NCBI GenBank assembly: GCA_002316385.1
Contig: DCDL01000015.1
Coordinates: 14,924-78,923, forward strand
DNA: 64,000 bases
Direction of reading: 5' to 3'
Source of the DNA: Clostridium sp. UBA1056
GTDB taxonomy: Bacteria > Bacillota > Clostridia > Clostridiales > Clostridiaceae
The notes under the pieces are model-generated. The model ran no database searches. It was given only the letters and a program-made list of their open reading frames with translations, and was not told the origin of the DNA. Shown here piece after piece: positions 47,380 through 57,366 of this stretch (its first letter is position 1; each line of letters begins with the position of its first letter). The position numbers and the translations under genes are program-made.

Positions 47380-48099
47380 TTATTTTATAGGACTTTTATT
47401 TGCTGTTCCAGCTTTTCTTGGATATTTTTTAGGTGTCTCTTTAATCTTTTTTACTACTAATAAATTATGTTTAAGGTCACTACCTGCTATATCAACCTCT
47501 ATTATTTCTTTAATAGAACCTCCTAATACTCTAAGTGCTACCGTTGCATCTTTTATCTCTTCTTCTATAGATGGACCCTTTAAGGCTACAAAATAACCTC
47601 CGACCTTTACATAAGGTAGACATAATTCTAATAAAACAGTTAAATTAGCTACTGCTCTAGATACAGCCAAATCAAAATTTTCTCTGTATTCTGTTCTTTG
47701 TGCAAAATCTTCTGCTCTACCATGAATAGTTTTTATATCATTTAAATCTAATTTATCTATAACTTCATTCAAAAAATTTATTCTTTTATTTAAAGAGTCT
47801 AAAAGTACCATTGAACAATCTGATTTTACTATTTTCATAGGGATTCCTGGAAATCCTCCACCTGTACCTATATCTATAATATTCTTAGCTTCTTTTACAT
47901 ATGGAAATTTAAATACTTTAATTGAATCAATAAAATGCTTTTTTATAATTTCCTCATCTTCTGTTATTGCAGTTAAATTAATTTTTTCATTCCATTCTTT
48001 AATTAATTCTTTATACTCAATAAAGTTATTATACATTTTATCATCAAAGGTTAATCCCTCATTCTCACAAGCTTCTTTTAACATATCAAAATACTTCAT
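47380..48099 (-). CDS. rsmG: 16S rRNA (guanine-527-N7) methyltransferase
   Basis: A 239-residue SAM-dependent enzyme (old name GidB) with [20 protein letters not shown], the SAM loop [15 protein letters not shown] (~78) and SRAVANL. The start ATG has GGAGG. It is separated from mnmG by a strong hairpin, so it may be transcribed separately. Confidence 0.96.
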   Translation of the reverse strand: MKYFDMLKEACENEGLTFDDKMYNNFIEYKELIKEWNEKINLTAITEDEEIIKKHFIDSIKVFKFPYVKEAKNIIDIGTGGGFPGIPMKIVKSDCSMVLLDSLNKRINFLNEVIDKLDLNDIKTIHGRAEDFAQRTEYRENFDLAVSRAVANLTVLLELCLPYVKVGGYFVALKGPSIEEEIKDATVALRVLGGSIKEIIEVDIAGSDLKHNLLVVKKIKETPKKYPRKAGTANKSPIK

Positions 48100-48166
48100 T
48101 TTAATCCTCCGTATAACTAAATTTTATATGTGTCAATATAATTTTAAGCCTATACTTCTATTTTAA

Positions 48167-48212
48167 ACTAATACCTACTAATTATAAACATAAATAATTA
48201 GTAGGTATTAGT
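48167..48212 (-). terminator. Hairpin between mnmG and rsmG
   Basis: A 19-bp perfect stem (ACTAATACCTACTAATTAT with its complement) and 8-base loop; a weak T-run on the minus strand. Confidence 0.65.
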
Positions 48213-48250
48213 AAGTATATATATTTTTATATCTTTAAATACTATATCTA

Positions 48251-50140
48251 TTACTCTTCTATATTTAAACTTCTTTTTCTTTGCTCTAAAAATATCAATA
48301 ACACATTTATATCTGCTGGAGATACCCCAGATATTCTAGATGCTTGGCCTATATTTATAGGTCTTATTGCCGCTAGCTTTTGAATAGCCTCTGTTCTTAA
48401 ACCTTTAATTTGATTATAGTCTAACTCTTCAGGCATAAGTTTATTTTCATATTTTTTAAATTGACTAATTTGCTCTGATTGCTTTGTTATATACCCTTCA
48501 TATTTAGATACTATATTGACTTGTTCTGTAACTTGTCTACTAAGTTCTTTTCTATCTGGATCTAGTTCCGTGATGTTATAGTAATCTAATTCTGAACGCT
48601 TAATTAACTCATATAATGAAGTTGGTTTCTTAATTTCAGCAGAGCCCATATTTATTAAGAATTCATTTATTTCTTTTTTCCCTGTTATTTGAAGTTTTTT
48701 TAATCTTTCTATTTCTTCATTAATTTCTTCTTTTTTCTTAACAAATGCCTTATATCTTTCCTCTTTCACTAATCCAACTTCATAACCTATTTCTGTTAAT
48801 CTTAAGTCAGCATTATCTTGTCTTAATAAAAGTCTATATTCAGATCTTGAGGTCATCATTCTATAAGGTTCATTAGTTCCTTTTGTAACTAAATCATCTA
48901 CTAAAACACCTATATAAGCATCAGATCTTTTTAAAATTAAAGGCTCTTTTCCTTTAATTTTAAGAGCTACGTTTATTCCTGCAAGGATTCCTTGACCAGC
49001 TGCTTCTTCATAACCAGAGCTTCCATTTATTTGTCCTGCTGAGAATAACCCATCTATATGTTTAAATTCTAATGATAGCTTCAATTGTGTAGGATCTATA
49101 CAATCGTATTCTATTGCATATCCTGTTCTCATTACTTCCACATTCTCAAGCCCTTCTATTGTTCTTAAGAATTCCAACTGTACATCTTCTGGAAGAGAAC
49201 TACTCATTCCTTGAACATACATTTCTTCAGTACTTTCTCCTTCTGGTTCTATAAATAATTGATGTCTTTCTTTATCTCTAAATCTCATCACTTTATCTTC
49301 AATAGATGGACAATATCTTGGCCCTGTACTTTTTATAGCGCCATTATAGAGTGGTGATCTATCTATATTCTTTAATATTACGTCATGAGTTTTCTGATTA
49401 GTATAAGTTAAATAGCAAGATACTTGCGGTCTTTGTATCTTGTCACTCATAAATGAAAATGGAATAACTTCCTCGTCACCCCTTTGCTCCTCCATCTTTG
49501 AGAAATCTACTGATCTTGCATTAATCCTTGCTGGTGTTCCTGTTTTGAATCTTCTTAATGAAATACCTAAATCTATTAGTGATTTTGACAATTCATTGGC
49601 TGGGAACAACCCACTTGGTCCTTCATTTACTACTACTTCACCTATTATTACCTGAGATTTTAAGTAAGTACCACTTGTTAGAATTACTGCTTTACATGTG
49701 AAATAAGCACCATACTTAGTAAGTACACCTTTAACTACATTATTAGGTGCATCAATATTTACAACCTCAAGCTGTTTCAAATCTAAATTTGGCTCTGTTT
49801 CTATAACATGCTTCATTCTTTCGGAATATCTTTTTTTATCTGCTTGTGCTCTAAGTGAATGGACTGCTGGTCCTTTAGATATATTGAGCATTCTAGATTG
49901 AATATAAGTATTATCTATATTTATCCCCATCTCTCCACCTAGTGCATCTATTTCTCTAACTAAATGCCCCTTTGCAGTACCTCCGATGTTAGGGTTACAT
50001 GGCATAAGAGCTAAACTATCAAGATTAAGTGTACACATTAAGGTTTTTAGTCCCATTCTTGCTGTAGCTAATGCTGCCTCACATCCAGCATGCCCGGCTC
50101 CTACTACAACTACATCATAATCTCCTGCTAAATATTTCAT
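48251..50140 (-). CDS. mnmG: tRNA uridine 5-carboxymethylaminomethyl modification enzyme MnmG
   Basis: A 629-residue FAD protein (old name GidA) that, with MnmE, modifies U34 of certain tRNAs. It has [43 protein letters not shown] (~50-70) with the catalytic Cys, a second Cys region CPSIEDK, and a helical C-terminus (~560-629) that binds MnmE. The start is the ATG at 50140 (or 50143); the TTG at 50173 overlaps mnmE and lies before the GAGAGGT site. Confidence 0.96.
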   Translation of the reverse strand: MKYLAGDYDVVVVGAGHAGCEAALATARMGLKTLMCTLNLDSLALMPCNPNIGGTAKGHLVREIDALGGEMGINIDNTYIQSRMLNISKGPAVHSLRAQADKKRYSERMKHVIETEPNLDLKQLEVVNIDAPNNVVKGVLTKYGAYFTCKAVILTSGTYLKSQVIIGEVVVNEGPSGLFPANELSKSLIDLGISLRRFKTGTPARINARSVDFSKMEEQRGDEEVIPFSFMSDKIQRPQVSCYLTYTNQKTHDVILKNIDRSPLYNGAIKSTGPRYCPSIEDKVMRFRDKERHQLFIEPEGESTEEMYVQGMSSSLPEDVQLEFLRTIEGLENVEVMRTGYAIEYDCIDPTQLKLSLEFKHIDGLFSAGQINGSSGYEEAAGQGILAGINVALKIKGKEPLILKRSDAYIGVLVDDLVTKGTNEPYRMMTSRSEYRLLLRQDNADLRLTEIGYEVGLVKEERYKAFVKKKEEINEEIERLKKLQITGKKEINEFLINMGSAEIKKPTSLYELIKRSELDYYNITELDPDRKELSRQVTEQVNIVSKYEGYITKQSEQISQFKKYENKLMPEELDYNQIKGLRTEAIQKLAAIRPINIGQASRISGVSPADINVLLIFLEQRKRSLNIEE

Positions 50141-50157
50141 CATTTTACCTCTCACCT

Positions 50158-51534
50158 CTATTTCCCTAGACAAAAATCCTTGAATATTTTGTCTATAATA
50201 TTCTCTTCTAAAGAGTCTCCTGTTATCTCACCTAAAAATGTCCATGCATTTCTTATATCAATAGATGCAAGATCAATAGCAAAAGTATGATTTAAGGTAT
50301 CTATAGCACTCTCAATACATTCATAAGCTCTTAAAAGAGCTTCTTTATGCCTTGTATTAGTTATTATAATATTATTAGTACTAATCTCACCTTTAAAGAA
50401 CATATCTTTAATAGCTGTTCTAACTTTATCTATACCTTCACCAGTTTTAGCTGATATACTATATATATTTTTACAATTAATATTTTGTAAATTACCTTGA
50501 GTAATTTTACTATTTAAATCACTCTTGTTTAATAATATCATATATTTTTTATTACTTATATGATTAATAATTTCCTTATCTTCCTCACTTAAGTCGTTGC
50601 TGGAATCTAATATAAGGATAATTAAATCAGCATCGTTAATTTTAGCTCTTGATCTTTCTACTCCTATTTTTTCTACTACATCATCTGTTTCCCTTATGCC
50701 AGCAGTATCAATTACTTTTATAGGAATTCCTGATATATTTATATATTCTTCTATAACATCTCTTGTAGTACCAGGAATATCTGTAACTATAGCTCTATTT
50801 TCTTTAGTTAAAGCATTTAAAAGAGATGATTTTCCTACATTAGGCTTACCTACAATTACTGTACTTAACCCTTCTCTTAGTATCTTTCCTTCCTCTGCTG
50901 TTTCTATAAATTCTTTGATTTCTTTTTTGATTACTTCTAAGTCTTTTATAGCCATTTCAGCTGTAACTTCTTCTAAATCATCTTCTGGATAATCTACAGT
51001 AGCCTCTATATGTGCAATAGTTGATAATAATTTTCCTCTTAATTCTTGTATTTCCTTGGAAATTGCTCCTTCGCTTTGCATTAATGCTGATTTCATACTT
51101 AAATCGGTTTTAGCATTAATTATATCTATTACAGCTTCAGCTTGTGATAAATCTATTCTTCCATTTAAAAATGCTCTTTTAGTAAATTCTCCTGGCTCAG
51201 CAAGCCTAACCCCTTGCTTTATAACTTGCTCTAAAACCTTATTTGTAGCAACTACTCCACCATGGCAGTTTATTTCTATAGTATCTTCAGCTGTAAAGCT
51301 TCTAGGTCCCTTCATAAATGAGACTATAACTTCATCAATGTGATTATTATTTTCATCTATTATATAACCATATTTCATGGTATAACTTTTCATATCTTTA
51401 ATTGACTTACCATTTTTAGCTTGAAATATTTTATCAACAACCTCTTTAGCCTTATCTCCAGAAATTCTTACAATAGCAATTCCACCTTCACCTATACTTG
51501 TTGATATAGCTCCTATTGTATCAAAATCCTTCAT
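50158..51534 (-). CDS. mnmE: tRNA modification GTPase MnmE
   Basis: 458 residues. The N-terminal tetrahydrofolate-binding domain spans ~1-120. The central helical domain holds a GTPase (~215-380) with [22 protein letters not shown] and NKSD. The C-terminus ends FCLGK, whose Cys is the conserved CxGK residue. It partners with MnmG immediately downstream. Confidence 0.97.
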   Translation of the reverse strand: MKDFDTIGAISTSIGEGGIAIVRISGDKAKEVVDKIFQAKNGKSIKDMKSYTMKYGYIIDENNNHIDEVIVSFMKGPRSFTAEDTIEINCHGGVVATNKVLEQVIKQGVRLAEPGEFTKRAFLNGRIDLSQAEAVIDIINAKTDLSMKSALMQSEGAISKEIQELRGKLLSTIAHIEATVDYPEDDLEEVTAEMAIKDLEVIKKEIKEFIETAEEGKILREGLSTVIVGKPNVGKSSLLNALTKENRAIVTDIPGTTRDVIEEYINISGIPIKVIDTAGIRETDDVVEKIGVERSRAKINDADLIILILDSSNDLSEEDKEIINHISNKKYMILLNKSDLNSKITQGNLQNINCKNIYSISAKTGEGIDKVRTAIKDMFFKGEISTNNIIITNTRHKEALLRAYECIESAIDTLNHTFAIDLASIDIRNAWTFLGEITGDSLEENIIDKIFKDFCLGK

Positions 51535-51621
51535 TTTATTCCCTCCTTTTTAATATTCAAACATAACTTAATATAAATTGTACCCACAAATCACTATTGT
51601 ATCACATTATTTGAAAATATA

Positions 51622-51645
51622 AAAAGAAAGCCTTTAGGCTTTCTT
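51622..51645 (-). terminator. Terminator of the rpmH-jag operon, overlapping the jag stop
   Basis: AAAGAAAGCC-TAAA-GGCTTTCTTT hairpin then TTTTTATA on the minus strand. The jag stop codon TAA forms part of the loop. Confidence 0.88.
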
Positions 51646-52260
51646 TAATTCAATAACTACTCTTCTATAAGGCTCTTCACCTTCACTATGGGTAGTTACA
51701 TATGCATTGTTTTGTAATGTTGAATGAATAACTCTTCTTTCATATGGATTCATAGGTTCTAGCTTTAAAGTTTTTCCATTAATTCTAGCCTTTTCACTCA
51801 TTTTAAAGGCTAATTTTTTAAGTGTTTCTTGTCTATTATGTCTATAGTTAACTGTATCAAGAATTACTCTCTTATATGTTTCATCGTGATTTTTGTTTAC
51901 TACTAAACTCACTAAATATTGAAGAGAGTCTAATGTTTCTCCTCTATATCCTATTAACACACCCATATTAGGACCTATTAAATTGATGTTTATTTCGTTA
52001 TTCTCTTCTTTTATATGAATTTCAGCTTTTATATTCATGGCATTAAGAACATCTCTTAGGAATTTTTTAGCATCTCCTATATGATCTCTCTTTAGCGTTA
52101 CCTTAACTTTTGCTGGCTTAACCCCTATTATATTTAAAAATCCTTTGCTACCCTCTTCTAATACTTCTATAGCAACTTTATCTTCTGTAACATTTAATTC
52201 TTTTAAGGCATTTTGTATAGCTTCTTCAGCAGTTTTACCAATTGTTTCAATACTTTTCAT
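51634..52260 (-). CDS. jag: RNA-binding protein Jag/KhpB
   Basis: 208 residues. The Jag-N domain spans ~1-52 (MKSIETIGKTAEEAIQNAL), a KH domain ~70-145 with the GYRGETLDSLQ loop (GxxG-like), and an R3H domain ~150-205 (MNPYERRVIHSTLQ). It works with YidC-linked functions and, in some Firmicutes, cell division. Last gene of the operon. Confidence 0.94.
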   Translation of the reverse strand: MKSIETIGKTAEEAIQNALKELNVTEDKVAIEVLEEGSKGFLNIIGVKPAKVKVTLKRDHIGDAKKFLRDVLNAMNIKAEIHIKEENNEININLIGPNMGVLIGYRGETLDSLQYLVSLVVNKNHDETYKRVILDTVNYRHNRQETLKKLAFKMSEKARINGKTLKLEPMNPYERRVIHSTLQNNAYVTTHSEGEEPYRRVVIELKKA

Positions 52261-52298
52261 GCTTTAGATACCGCCCTTTCAATAATAAAATGGTTCTA

Positions 52299-52961
52299 TT
52301 ACGCCGATTTAGTTTCAGGCTTTTTATAAATTTTATTTAATATCATAGATTGAGCCATTTGGATTAAGTTTCCTACAGTCCAATAAAGTACCAATGCACC
52401 TGGGAATTGTAATGACATAAATCCAAAGAAAATTGACATACCAATATTCATCATACCAGTTTGCTTAGCTGCATCTCCAGTTGCTGGTTGCATAGCCTTA
52501 CTAGAAAAATAAGTTGTTAATCCTGAAACTATTGGTAATATCATAGTTGGATCCTTTTGTGCTAAATCTGGCAACCATAAAAATCCAGCCCCTTGATAAT
52601 CTATTGATTTAAATACATAAAATAATGCTATTATAATAGGAAATTGAATAAGCATCGGTAAACATCCACTAAACGGTGATGCATTATGCTCTTTATACAG
52701 TTTCATCATTTCGGCTTGTTGTCTTTGAGGATCGTTTTTATACTTTTCCTGAAGTTTTTTTATTTCAGGTTGAATTGCACTCATTTTAACTGTAGCTTTA
52801 GTTTGCTTCAGCGATAGTGGCAATAAACATATTCTTGCAAGTAATGTAAATAATATTATTGCAACTCCAAAAGATATGTTTGGATTTGCCGTAAATAACT
52901 GAACAAAATTATGCACTGCATAAAATATCTGTTCAAATATACCAGATAAGTAATTTGTCAA
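52299..52961 (-). CDS. yidC: Membrane protein insertase YidC
   Basis: A 220-residue Oxa1-like insertase with about five membrane helices (residues ~28-50, 90-125, 150-215). It has the conserved Arg in LLARICLLPLS (~43). It has no lipoprotein signal sequence, unlike B. subtilis SpoIIIJ. It starts with TTG at 52961, about six bases from AGGAGGGG. Confidence 0.93.
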   Translation of the reverse strand: MTNYLSGIFEQIFYAVHNFVQLFTANPNISFGVAIILFTLLARICLLPLSLKQTKATVKMSAIQPEIKKLQEKYKNDPQRQQAEMMKLYKEHNASPFSGCLPMLIQFPIIIALFYVFKSIDYQGAGFLWLPDLAQKDPTMILPIVSGLTTYFSSKAMQPATGDAAKQTGMMNIGMSIFFGFMSLQFPGALVLYWTVGNLIQMAQSMILNKIYKKPETKSA

Positions 52962-52982
52962 ATTAACCCCTCCTAAGATTTT

Positions 52983-53195
52983 CTATTTAACCGGGTCATA
53001 TCCTCCTTTATGATAAGGATGACACCGTAAAATCCTCTTAATAGCCATAAAGCTCCCTTTGACTGCGCCATATTTTTCGATAGCTTGAATTGCATATAAT
53101 GAGCAGCTTGGTTCATATATGCAGCACGGCACCTTCATGGGAGATATATATTTTCTATAAAATTTAATTACCCTTAGTAATATTTTTTTCAACAT
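52983..53195 (-). CDS. yidD: Membrane protein insertion efficiency factor YidD
   Basis: A 70-residue protein ([20 protein letters not shown]). Conserved Cys residues are CRYEPSC-like CIYEPSCS and [11 protein letters not shown]. The ATG at 53195 gives the usual length; a longer upstream frame would lie entirely in rnpA and is rejected. The start overlaps the last 32 bases of rnpA, indicating translational coupling. Confidence 0.93.
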   Translation of the reverse strand: MLKKILLRVIKFYRKYISPMKVPCCIYEPSCSLYAIQAIEKYGAVKGSFMAIKRILRCHPYHKGGYDPVK

Positions 53196-53523
53196 TATTA
53201 AGCCCTGATTTCTTAAATAAATATTTAACTGAGTTTTCAATTTCTTTATAACTCTTATCCTTTGAAGCACTTCTTGCAACAAAGACTAGATCATACCCCT
53301 GTTTTAGTCCTTGCTTATTTAATCTAACACTTTCACTTATAAGCCTCTTCACTCTACTACGGACTACACTCTTTCCTACTTTCTTACTTACTGATATTCC
53401 CACTCTATTAATTCCTTTTTTATTTTTGAATACGTATAACACTAATAAAGACGTAGATAAAGATTTTCCTCTCCTATATACTAATCTAAACTCAGGGTTT
53501 TTTCTTAGCCTTTCCTCTTTCAT
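53164..53523 (-). CDS. rnpA: Ribonuclease P protein component
   Basis: A 119-residue basic protein that assists the RNase P RNA in 5' tRNA processing. It has [17 protein letters not shown] and the RNR-like motif [16 protein letters not shown] (~58-73). It lies between rpmH and yidD. Confidence 0.96.
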   Translation of the reverse strand: MKEERLRKNPEFRLVYRRGKSLSTSLLVLYVFKNKKGINRVGISVSKKVGKSVVRSRVKRLISESVRLNKQGLKQGYDLVFVARSASKDKSYKEIENSVKYLFKKSGLNNVEKNITKGN

Positions 53524-53575
53524 AGCTTTCTGTTGCTCTCTTTCTAATTACAGAAAAAGGCCACATTAGCGGCCC

Positions 53576-53710
53576 TTATGCTGTCAATTTTTTTCTTCCT
53601 TTTTGTCTTCTTCTCTTAAGAACAGTTCTTCCAGAAGCAGTACTCATTCTCTTTCTGAATCCATGCTCTTTCTTTCTGTGTCTTTTTTTAGGTTGGTAAG
53701 TCATGAACAT
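53576..53710 (-). CDS. rpmH: 50S ribosomal protein L34
   Basis: A 44-residue very basic protein ([20 protein letters not shown]... ending RKKLTA). The first ATG at 53710 has AAGGGGGTG upstream; the internal ATG two codons later is less likely. First gene of the leftward operon rpmH-rnpA-yidD-yidC-jag, transcribed away from dnaA. Confidence 0.97.
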   Translation of the reverse strand: MFMTYQPKKRHRKKEHGFRKRMSTASGRTVLKRRRQKGRKKLTA

Positions 53711-53785
53711 GCGCTTGCACCCCCTTCATCTTATATGTCATTTATAGCAATTAAATTATCACTACTTTATAAGTTTCACTATTAA

Positions 53786-53814
53786 ATTATAAATGTAAGG
53801 ACCTCTTATGTCAA
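53786..53814 (-). promoter_or_regulatory. rpmH operon promoter (perfect sigma-A consensus)
   Basis: Minus strand: TTGACA (53809-53814), 17-bp spacer, TATAAT (53786-53791). Both hexamers and the spacing equal the consensus. Confidence 0.92.
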
Positions 53815-54180
53815 GACAACTATTTATAACATTTTCTAACATTACTAATATATCATTTTTTTATGTTTTTAAACAACCTTGTTAATAAAAATTCCACAAA
53901 ACTATATTTTTTGTGGATAACTTATTGAATAGCTTGTAATCTTTTGATATCATTATGTATGGATGTTGATAAGTTATTTTTTGAACAAGTTATACACAAT
54001 CTGTTGATTATTCTGTGAATAACTCTTATTTTTTCTCATTTTTTTGTGTTTTTCAATGAAAATCTAATATTTCTCACCAGTTTTATCTGTGTATAACTCA
54101 TAATTATATATTGTTAGTAAGTCTAACCTATTATTTGATAAAAACACAAATTATAAACATGTGAATAAAAATTTTAACAA

Positions 54181-54209
54181 TTGTAAACAACTTTATATAT
54201 ATCTATTAT
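54181..54209 (+). promoter_or_regulatory. Candidate dnaA promoter
   Basis: TTGTAA (54181-54186), 17-bp spacer, TATTAT (54204-54209). It lies immediately after a DnaA box at 54160-54168, so autoregulation by DnaA is plausible. Confidence 0.6.
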
Positions 54210-54288
54210 TCTGTTGATACTCTTGTGGATTTTTATCTCTTTTCTACTATTAATTATAGATATAAATATTTTAAGAGGAGGATATAAC

Positions 54289-55641
54289 ATGAACACCTAT
54301 GTAAATGAAATTTGGGAAAAAGCCTTAGAAATACTTAAAGCTGAACTCACAGAAGTTAGTTTTAATACTTGGATTAAAAGTATTGACCCATTAAAAATGA
54401 CTGATTCATCCATAACTCTTGGTGTTCGTAATGACTTCACTAAGGATATCCTAGAGAATAGATATAAAGACTTAATAAAAAATTCTATTCAAGCAGCATG
54501 TAATAAATCTTATTCCATACATTTCGTTATAAGTTCTGAAGAAGCTTCTGATTTAGATGCATCTCCTTCTAAACGTACAAATAATAGGTCTAATCTAGTC
54601 GTAAATGATGAAATGTCTGCAACACTAAATCCTAAATATACCTTTGATTCCTTTGTCATAGGAAATAGTAATAGGTTTGCTCATGCGGCTTCTTTAGCTG
54701 TAGCAGAATCACCAGCAAAGGCTTATAATCCTCTATTTATTTATGGAGGAGTTGGACTTGGAAAAACACATTTAATGCATGCCATTGGAAGTTACATACA
54801 AACAGTTAATTCAAAATCTAAGGTAGTTTACGTTTCGTCAGAGAAATTTACAAATGAGCTTATTAACTCTATTAAAGATGATAAGAATGTTGAATTTAGA
54901 AACAAATACAGGAATGTAGATGTACTTCTTATTGATGATATTCAATTTATAGCAGGTAAGGAGTCTACTCAAGAAGAGTTCTTCCATACTTTTAATGCTC
55001 TTCATGATGCAAATAAGCAAATAATTCTCTCAAGTGATAGGCCACCTAAGGAAATTCCTACATTAGAAGATAGGCTAAGATCTAGATTTGAATGGGGTCT
55101 TATAGCAGATATACAACCCCCTGACTTTGAAACGAGAATTGCTATCTTAAAAAAGAAGGCTGATGTAGAAAACTTAAATATCCCTAATGAAGTTATGGTA
55201 TATATAGCTACACAAATTAAATCTAATATAAGAGAACTAGAAGGTGCTTTAATAAGAATAGTAGCTTATTCATCTTTAACAAACAAAGATATAAGTGTAG
55301 ATTTAGCTTCTGAGGCTCTAAAAGACATTATATCCAATAGAAACTCAAGACAAGTTACTATTGAATTAATTCAAGATATTGTATCTAGTTATTACAATTT
55401 AAAGGTAGATGACTTTAAGTCCGCTCGAAGGACTAGAAATGTTGCATTTCCAAGACAAATTGCCATGTACCTTTCACGAAAACTTACAGATACTTCGTTA
55501 CCTAAGATAGGAGAGGCATTCGGAGGCAGAGATCATACAACAGTAATCCATGCATATGAAAAGATTTCTCAAAACTTAAAAAAAGACGAAAGTCTTCAAT
55601 CAGCTATAGCTGAACTAACCAAGAGAATAAATCAAAAGTAA
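54289..55641 (+). CDS. dnaA: Chromosomal replication initiator DnaA
   Basis: 450 residues. It starts at the ATG at 54289 ([16 protein letters not shown]) with AGGAGG; the upstream in-frame TTG would add a hydrophobic stretch without family match. Domain I is ~1-80, linker ~80-110. The AAA+ domain III has Walker [16 protein letters not shown] (~152) and Walker [15 protein letters not shown]. Domain IV carries the DnaA-box signature [16 protein letters not shown] near the C-terminus. Confidence 0.98.
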   Translation: MNTYVNEIWEKALEILKAELTEVSFNTWIKSIDPLKMTDSSITLGVRNDFTKDILENRYKDLIKNSIQAACNKSYSIHFVISSEEASDLDASPSKRTNNRSNLVVNDEMSATLNPKYTFDSFVIGNSNRFAHAASLAVAESPAKAYNPLFIYGGVGLGKTHLMHAIGSYIQTVNSKSKVVYVSSEKFTNELINSIKDDKNVEFRNKYRNVDVLLIDDIQFIAGKESTQEEFFHTFNALHDANKQIILSSDRPPKEIPTLEDRLRSRFEWGLIADIQPPDFETRIAILKKKADVENLNIPNEVMVYIATQIKSNIRELEGALIRIVAYSSLTNKDISVDLASEALKDIISNRNSRQVTIELIQDIVSSYYNLKVDDFKSARRTRNVAFPRQIAMYLSRKLTDTSLPKIGEAFGGRDHTTVIHAYEKISQNLKKDESLQSAIAELTKRINQK

Positions 55642-55898
55642 TTAATAACAAGTGTTGTTAATTTTAAAAAGATTCATTGTGGATTGTTTTTCAAAAAAAA
55701 TATATTCTTAATACTGTGGATAACTACTGAATTTCAAAATTAGTTTATCCACAATTTATTTTACACAGAATTTGTTGATATTATTGGCTTAGAAGTACTT
55801 ATCAACAAATCAACAGCCCCTACTACTACTACTACTAAATTTATTTAGTTATCTAAGCTATTTATAGTAATTTTTTATGTGTATAAGGAGGATTTAAT
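55642..55898. other. oriC part 2: dnaA-dnaN intergenic unwinding region
   Basis: DnaA boxes lie at 55715-55723 (minus, TGTGGATAA) and 55745-55753 (plus, TTATCCACA), with a one-mismatch TTATCAACA at 55799-55807. A GC-rich CAGCCCC follows at 55814-55820, then CTACTACTACTACTACTAAA (from 55820), a DnaA-trio array, and then A/T-rich DNA. The order box - GC patch - trios - A/T is that of the B. subtilis basal unwinding system. Confidence 0.88.
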
Positions 55899-57005
55899 AT
55901 GAAGTTCTTAATAGAAAAGAATTTATTACAAGAAGCAATTTCAGATGTTCAAAAAGCTATTACAGGAAAATCAACATTACCTATACTTCAAGGTATATAT
56001 ATATCAGCAAAAGATGGAGTATTAACTTTAATTGGATCTGATATAGAAGTTAGCATAGAAACAAAGGTACCAGCTAATATTATAGAAGAAGGAGAGGTAG
56101 TTCTTGACTCTAAAATATTTGGAGAAATTATAAGGAAACTACCTAATGATACAGTTGAAATAACTGAAATTAGTAATAATGAAGTAGAATTAAAATGTCA
56201 AAGATCAAACGTTCAATTAGTATATCTTAATCCAACAGAATATCCAACATTACCTAGTATAGAAGAAGATGTCGTATTATCAGTATCACAAAAAACTTTA
56301 AAAAATATGATAAAATCAACTATTTTCGCTATTGCTCAAGATGATACAAGACCAATATTGACAGGTATGCTACTTGAAGTTAGAGAAAATAAACTAAATA
56401 TGGTTGCTCTAGATGGTTTTAGAGTAGCTTTAAAAAGTGAGTCTATGGATTGCAAGTCTAATAAGGAGTCAGTAATTCCTGGAAAAACTCTTAATGAAGT
56501 TTCTAAAATTCTTAAAGATACAGATGACAATGTTGAAATTACATTTACTAAGAATCACATTTTATTTAACTTTGGAAACACTAAGGTTATCTCTAGATTA
56601 TTAGAAGGTGACTTCATTAAATATGAATCTATTATTCCTAAAGAACATAATCTGAAAGTTACAGTAAATAGAAATGAAATTTTAGGATGTATAGAAAGAG
56701 CTTCTCTTATGGCGAAGGATGGAAACACAAATCTTGTAAAATTTGATATATCTGATGACACCTTGGTTGTAACTTCGAATTCTCAATTGGGAAAGGCTAG
56801 AGAAGAAATGCAAATAATATTGCAAGGTGACGGAATTAAAACTGCATTTAATTCTAAGTACTTAATAGATATATTTAAAACAATGGAAGAGGAAAATATA
56901 ACCATGGAATTCACATCTACTGTTTCTCCTTGTGTAATAAGAAATCAAGATAGTGATAATAGTGTTTATTTAATACTTCCTGTAAGAGTTGCTAATAATA
57001 ATTAG
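55899..57005 (+). CDS. dnaN: DNA polymerase III beta sliding clamp
   Basis: A 368-residue ring subunit made of three similar domains (MKFLIEKNLLQEAISDVQKAI... ending YLILPVRV), the standard length. It starts at ATG with AAGGAGG. It lies 257 bp downstream of dnaA, with the origin unwinding region between. Confidence 0.97.
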   Translation: MKFLIEKNLLQEAISDVQKAITGKSTLPILQGIYISAKDGVLTLIGSDIEVSIETKVPANIIEEGEVVLDSKIFGEIIRKLPNDTVEITEISNNEVELKCQRSNVQLVYLNPTEYPTLPSIEEDVVLSVSQKTLKNMIKSTIFAIAQDDTRPILTGMLLEVRENKLNMVALDGFRVALKSESMDCKSNKESVIPGKTLNEVSKILKDTDDNVEITFTKNHILFNFGNTKVISRLLEGDFIKYESIIPKEHNLKVTVNRNEILGCIERASLMAKDGNTNLVKFDISDDTLVVTSNSQLGKAREEMQIILQGDGIKTAFNSKYLIDIFKTMEEENITMEFTSTVSPCVIRNQDSDNSVYLILPVRVANNN

Positions 57006-57019
57006 GATGTGAGAAATAT

Positions 57020-57226
57020 ATGGTAGAAATAAAAATAGATACAGAATTTATAAAGCTAGACTCATTTTTAAAATTTACTGGCGCTGCTACCTTAGGATCA
57101 GAAGCTAAGTTCTATATACAAAATGGAGATGTTAAGGTTAATGGTGAAGTAGAAATAAGAAGAGGTAGAAAGTTATATCAAAGTGATAGAATAAAATTTC
57201 AAGAAGAAGAGTACATTATTGTATAA
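57020..57226 (+). CDS. yaaA: YaaA S4-domain RNA-binding protein
   Basis: A 68-residue S4-domain protein (FIKLDSFLKFTGAATLGSEAKFYIQNGDVKVNGEVEIRRGRKL). It lies between dnaN and recF as in B. subtilis and is associated with ribosome assembly there. ATG at 57020 with AGGATG. Confidence 0.92.
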   Translation: MVEIKIDTEFIKLDSFLKFTGAATLGSEAKFYIQNGDVKVNGEVEIRRGRKLYQSDRIKFQEEEYIIV

Positions 57227-57231
57227 ACTAT

Positions 57232-57257
57232 AAGGCTGATAAATATTTCAGCCTTTT
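57232..57257 (+). terminator. Short hairpin after yaaA
   Basis: 8-bp stem AAGGCTGA / TCAGCCTT with an 8-base loop and TTTTGAGTTTT after; possibly a partial terminator before recF. Confidence 0.55.
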
Positions 57258-57343
57258 GAGTTTTGTATTTATTATTATAATTAAGAGATTTAGCTATATT
57301 TATATTTTTACAGTAATTTTCACACTTAGAATATATATTATGA

Positions 57344-57349
57344 TATAAT
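57344..57349 (+). promoter_or_regulatory. Possible -10 element for recF
   Basis: TATAAT at 57344-57349, 18 bp before the recF ATG. The -35 (TTCACA at 57319-57324, 19-bp spacer) is weak. Confidence 0.35.
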
Positions 57350-57366
57350 TTTAGGTGGGTGTTTTT

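Larger units (their letters stand above)
53711..54288. other. oriC part 1: rpmH-dnaA intergenic region with DnaA boxes
   Basis: 578 bp between the divergent rpmH and dnaA. Perfect DnaA boxes TTATNCACA (either strand) lie at 53912-53920 (minus), 53990-53998 (plus), 54014-54022 (minus), 54088-54096 (minus) and 54160-54168 (minus), plus a one-mismatch box TTATAAACA at 54151-54159. The promoters of both genes are here. Confidence 0.92.

Noticed and set aside
53196..53282. N-terminal extension of YidD
   Set aside because: It is fully within rnpA in another frame; the ATG at 53195 gives the standard 70 residues.
54214..54288. N-terminal extension of DnaA from a TTG
   Set aside because: It would add a hydrophobic stretch not found in DnaA; the ATG at 54289 has AGGAGG at ideal spacing.
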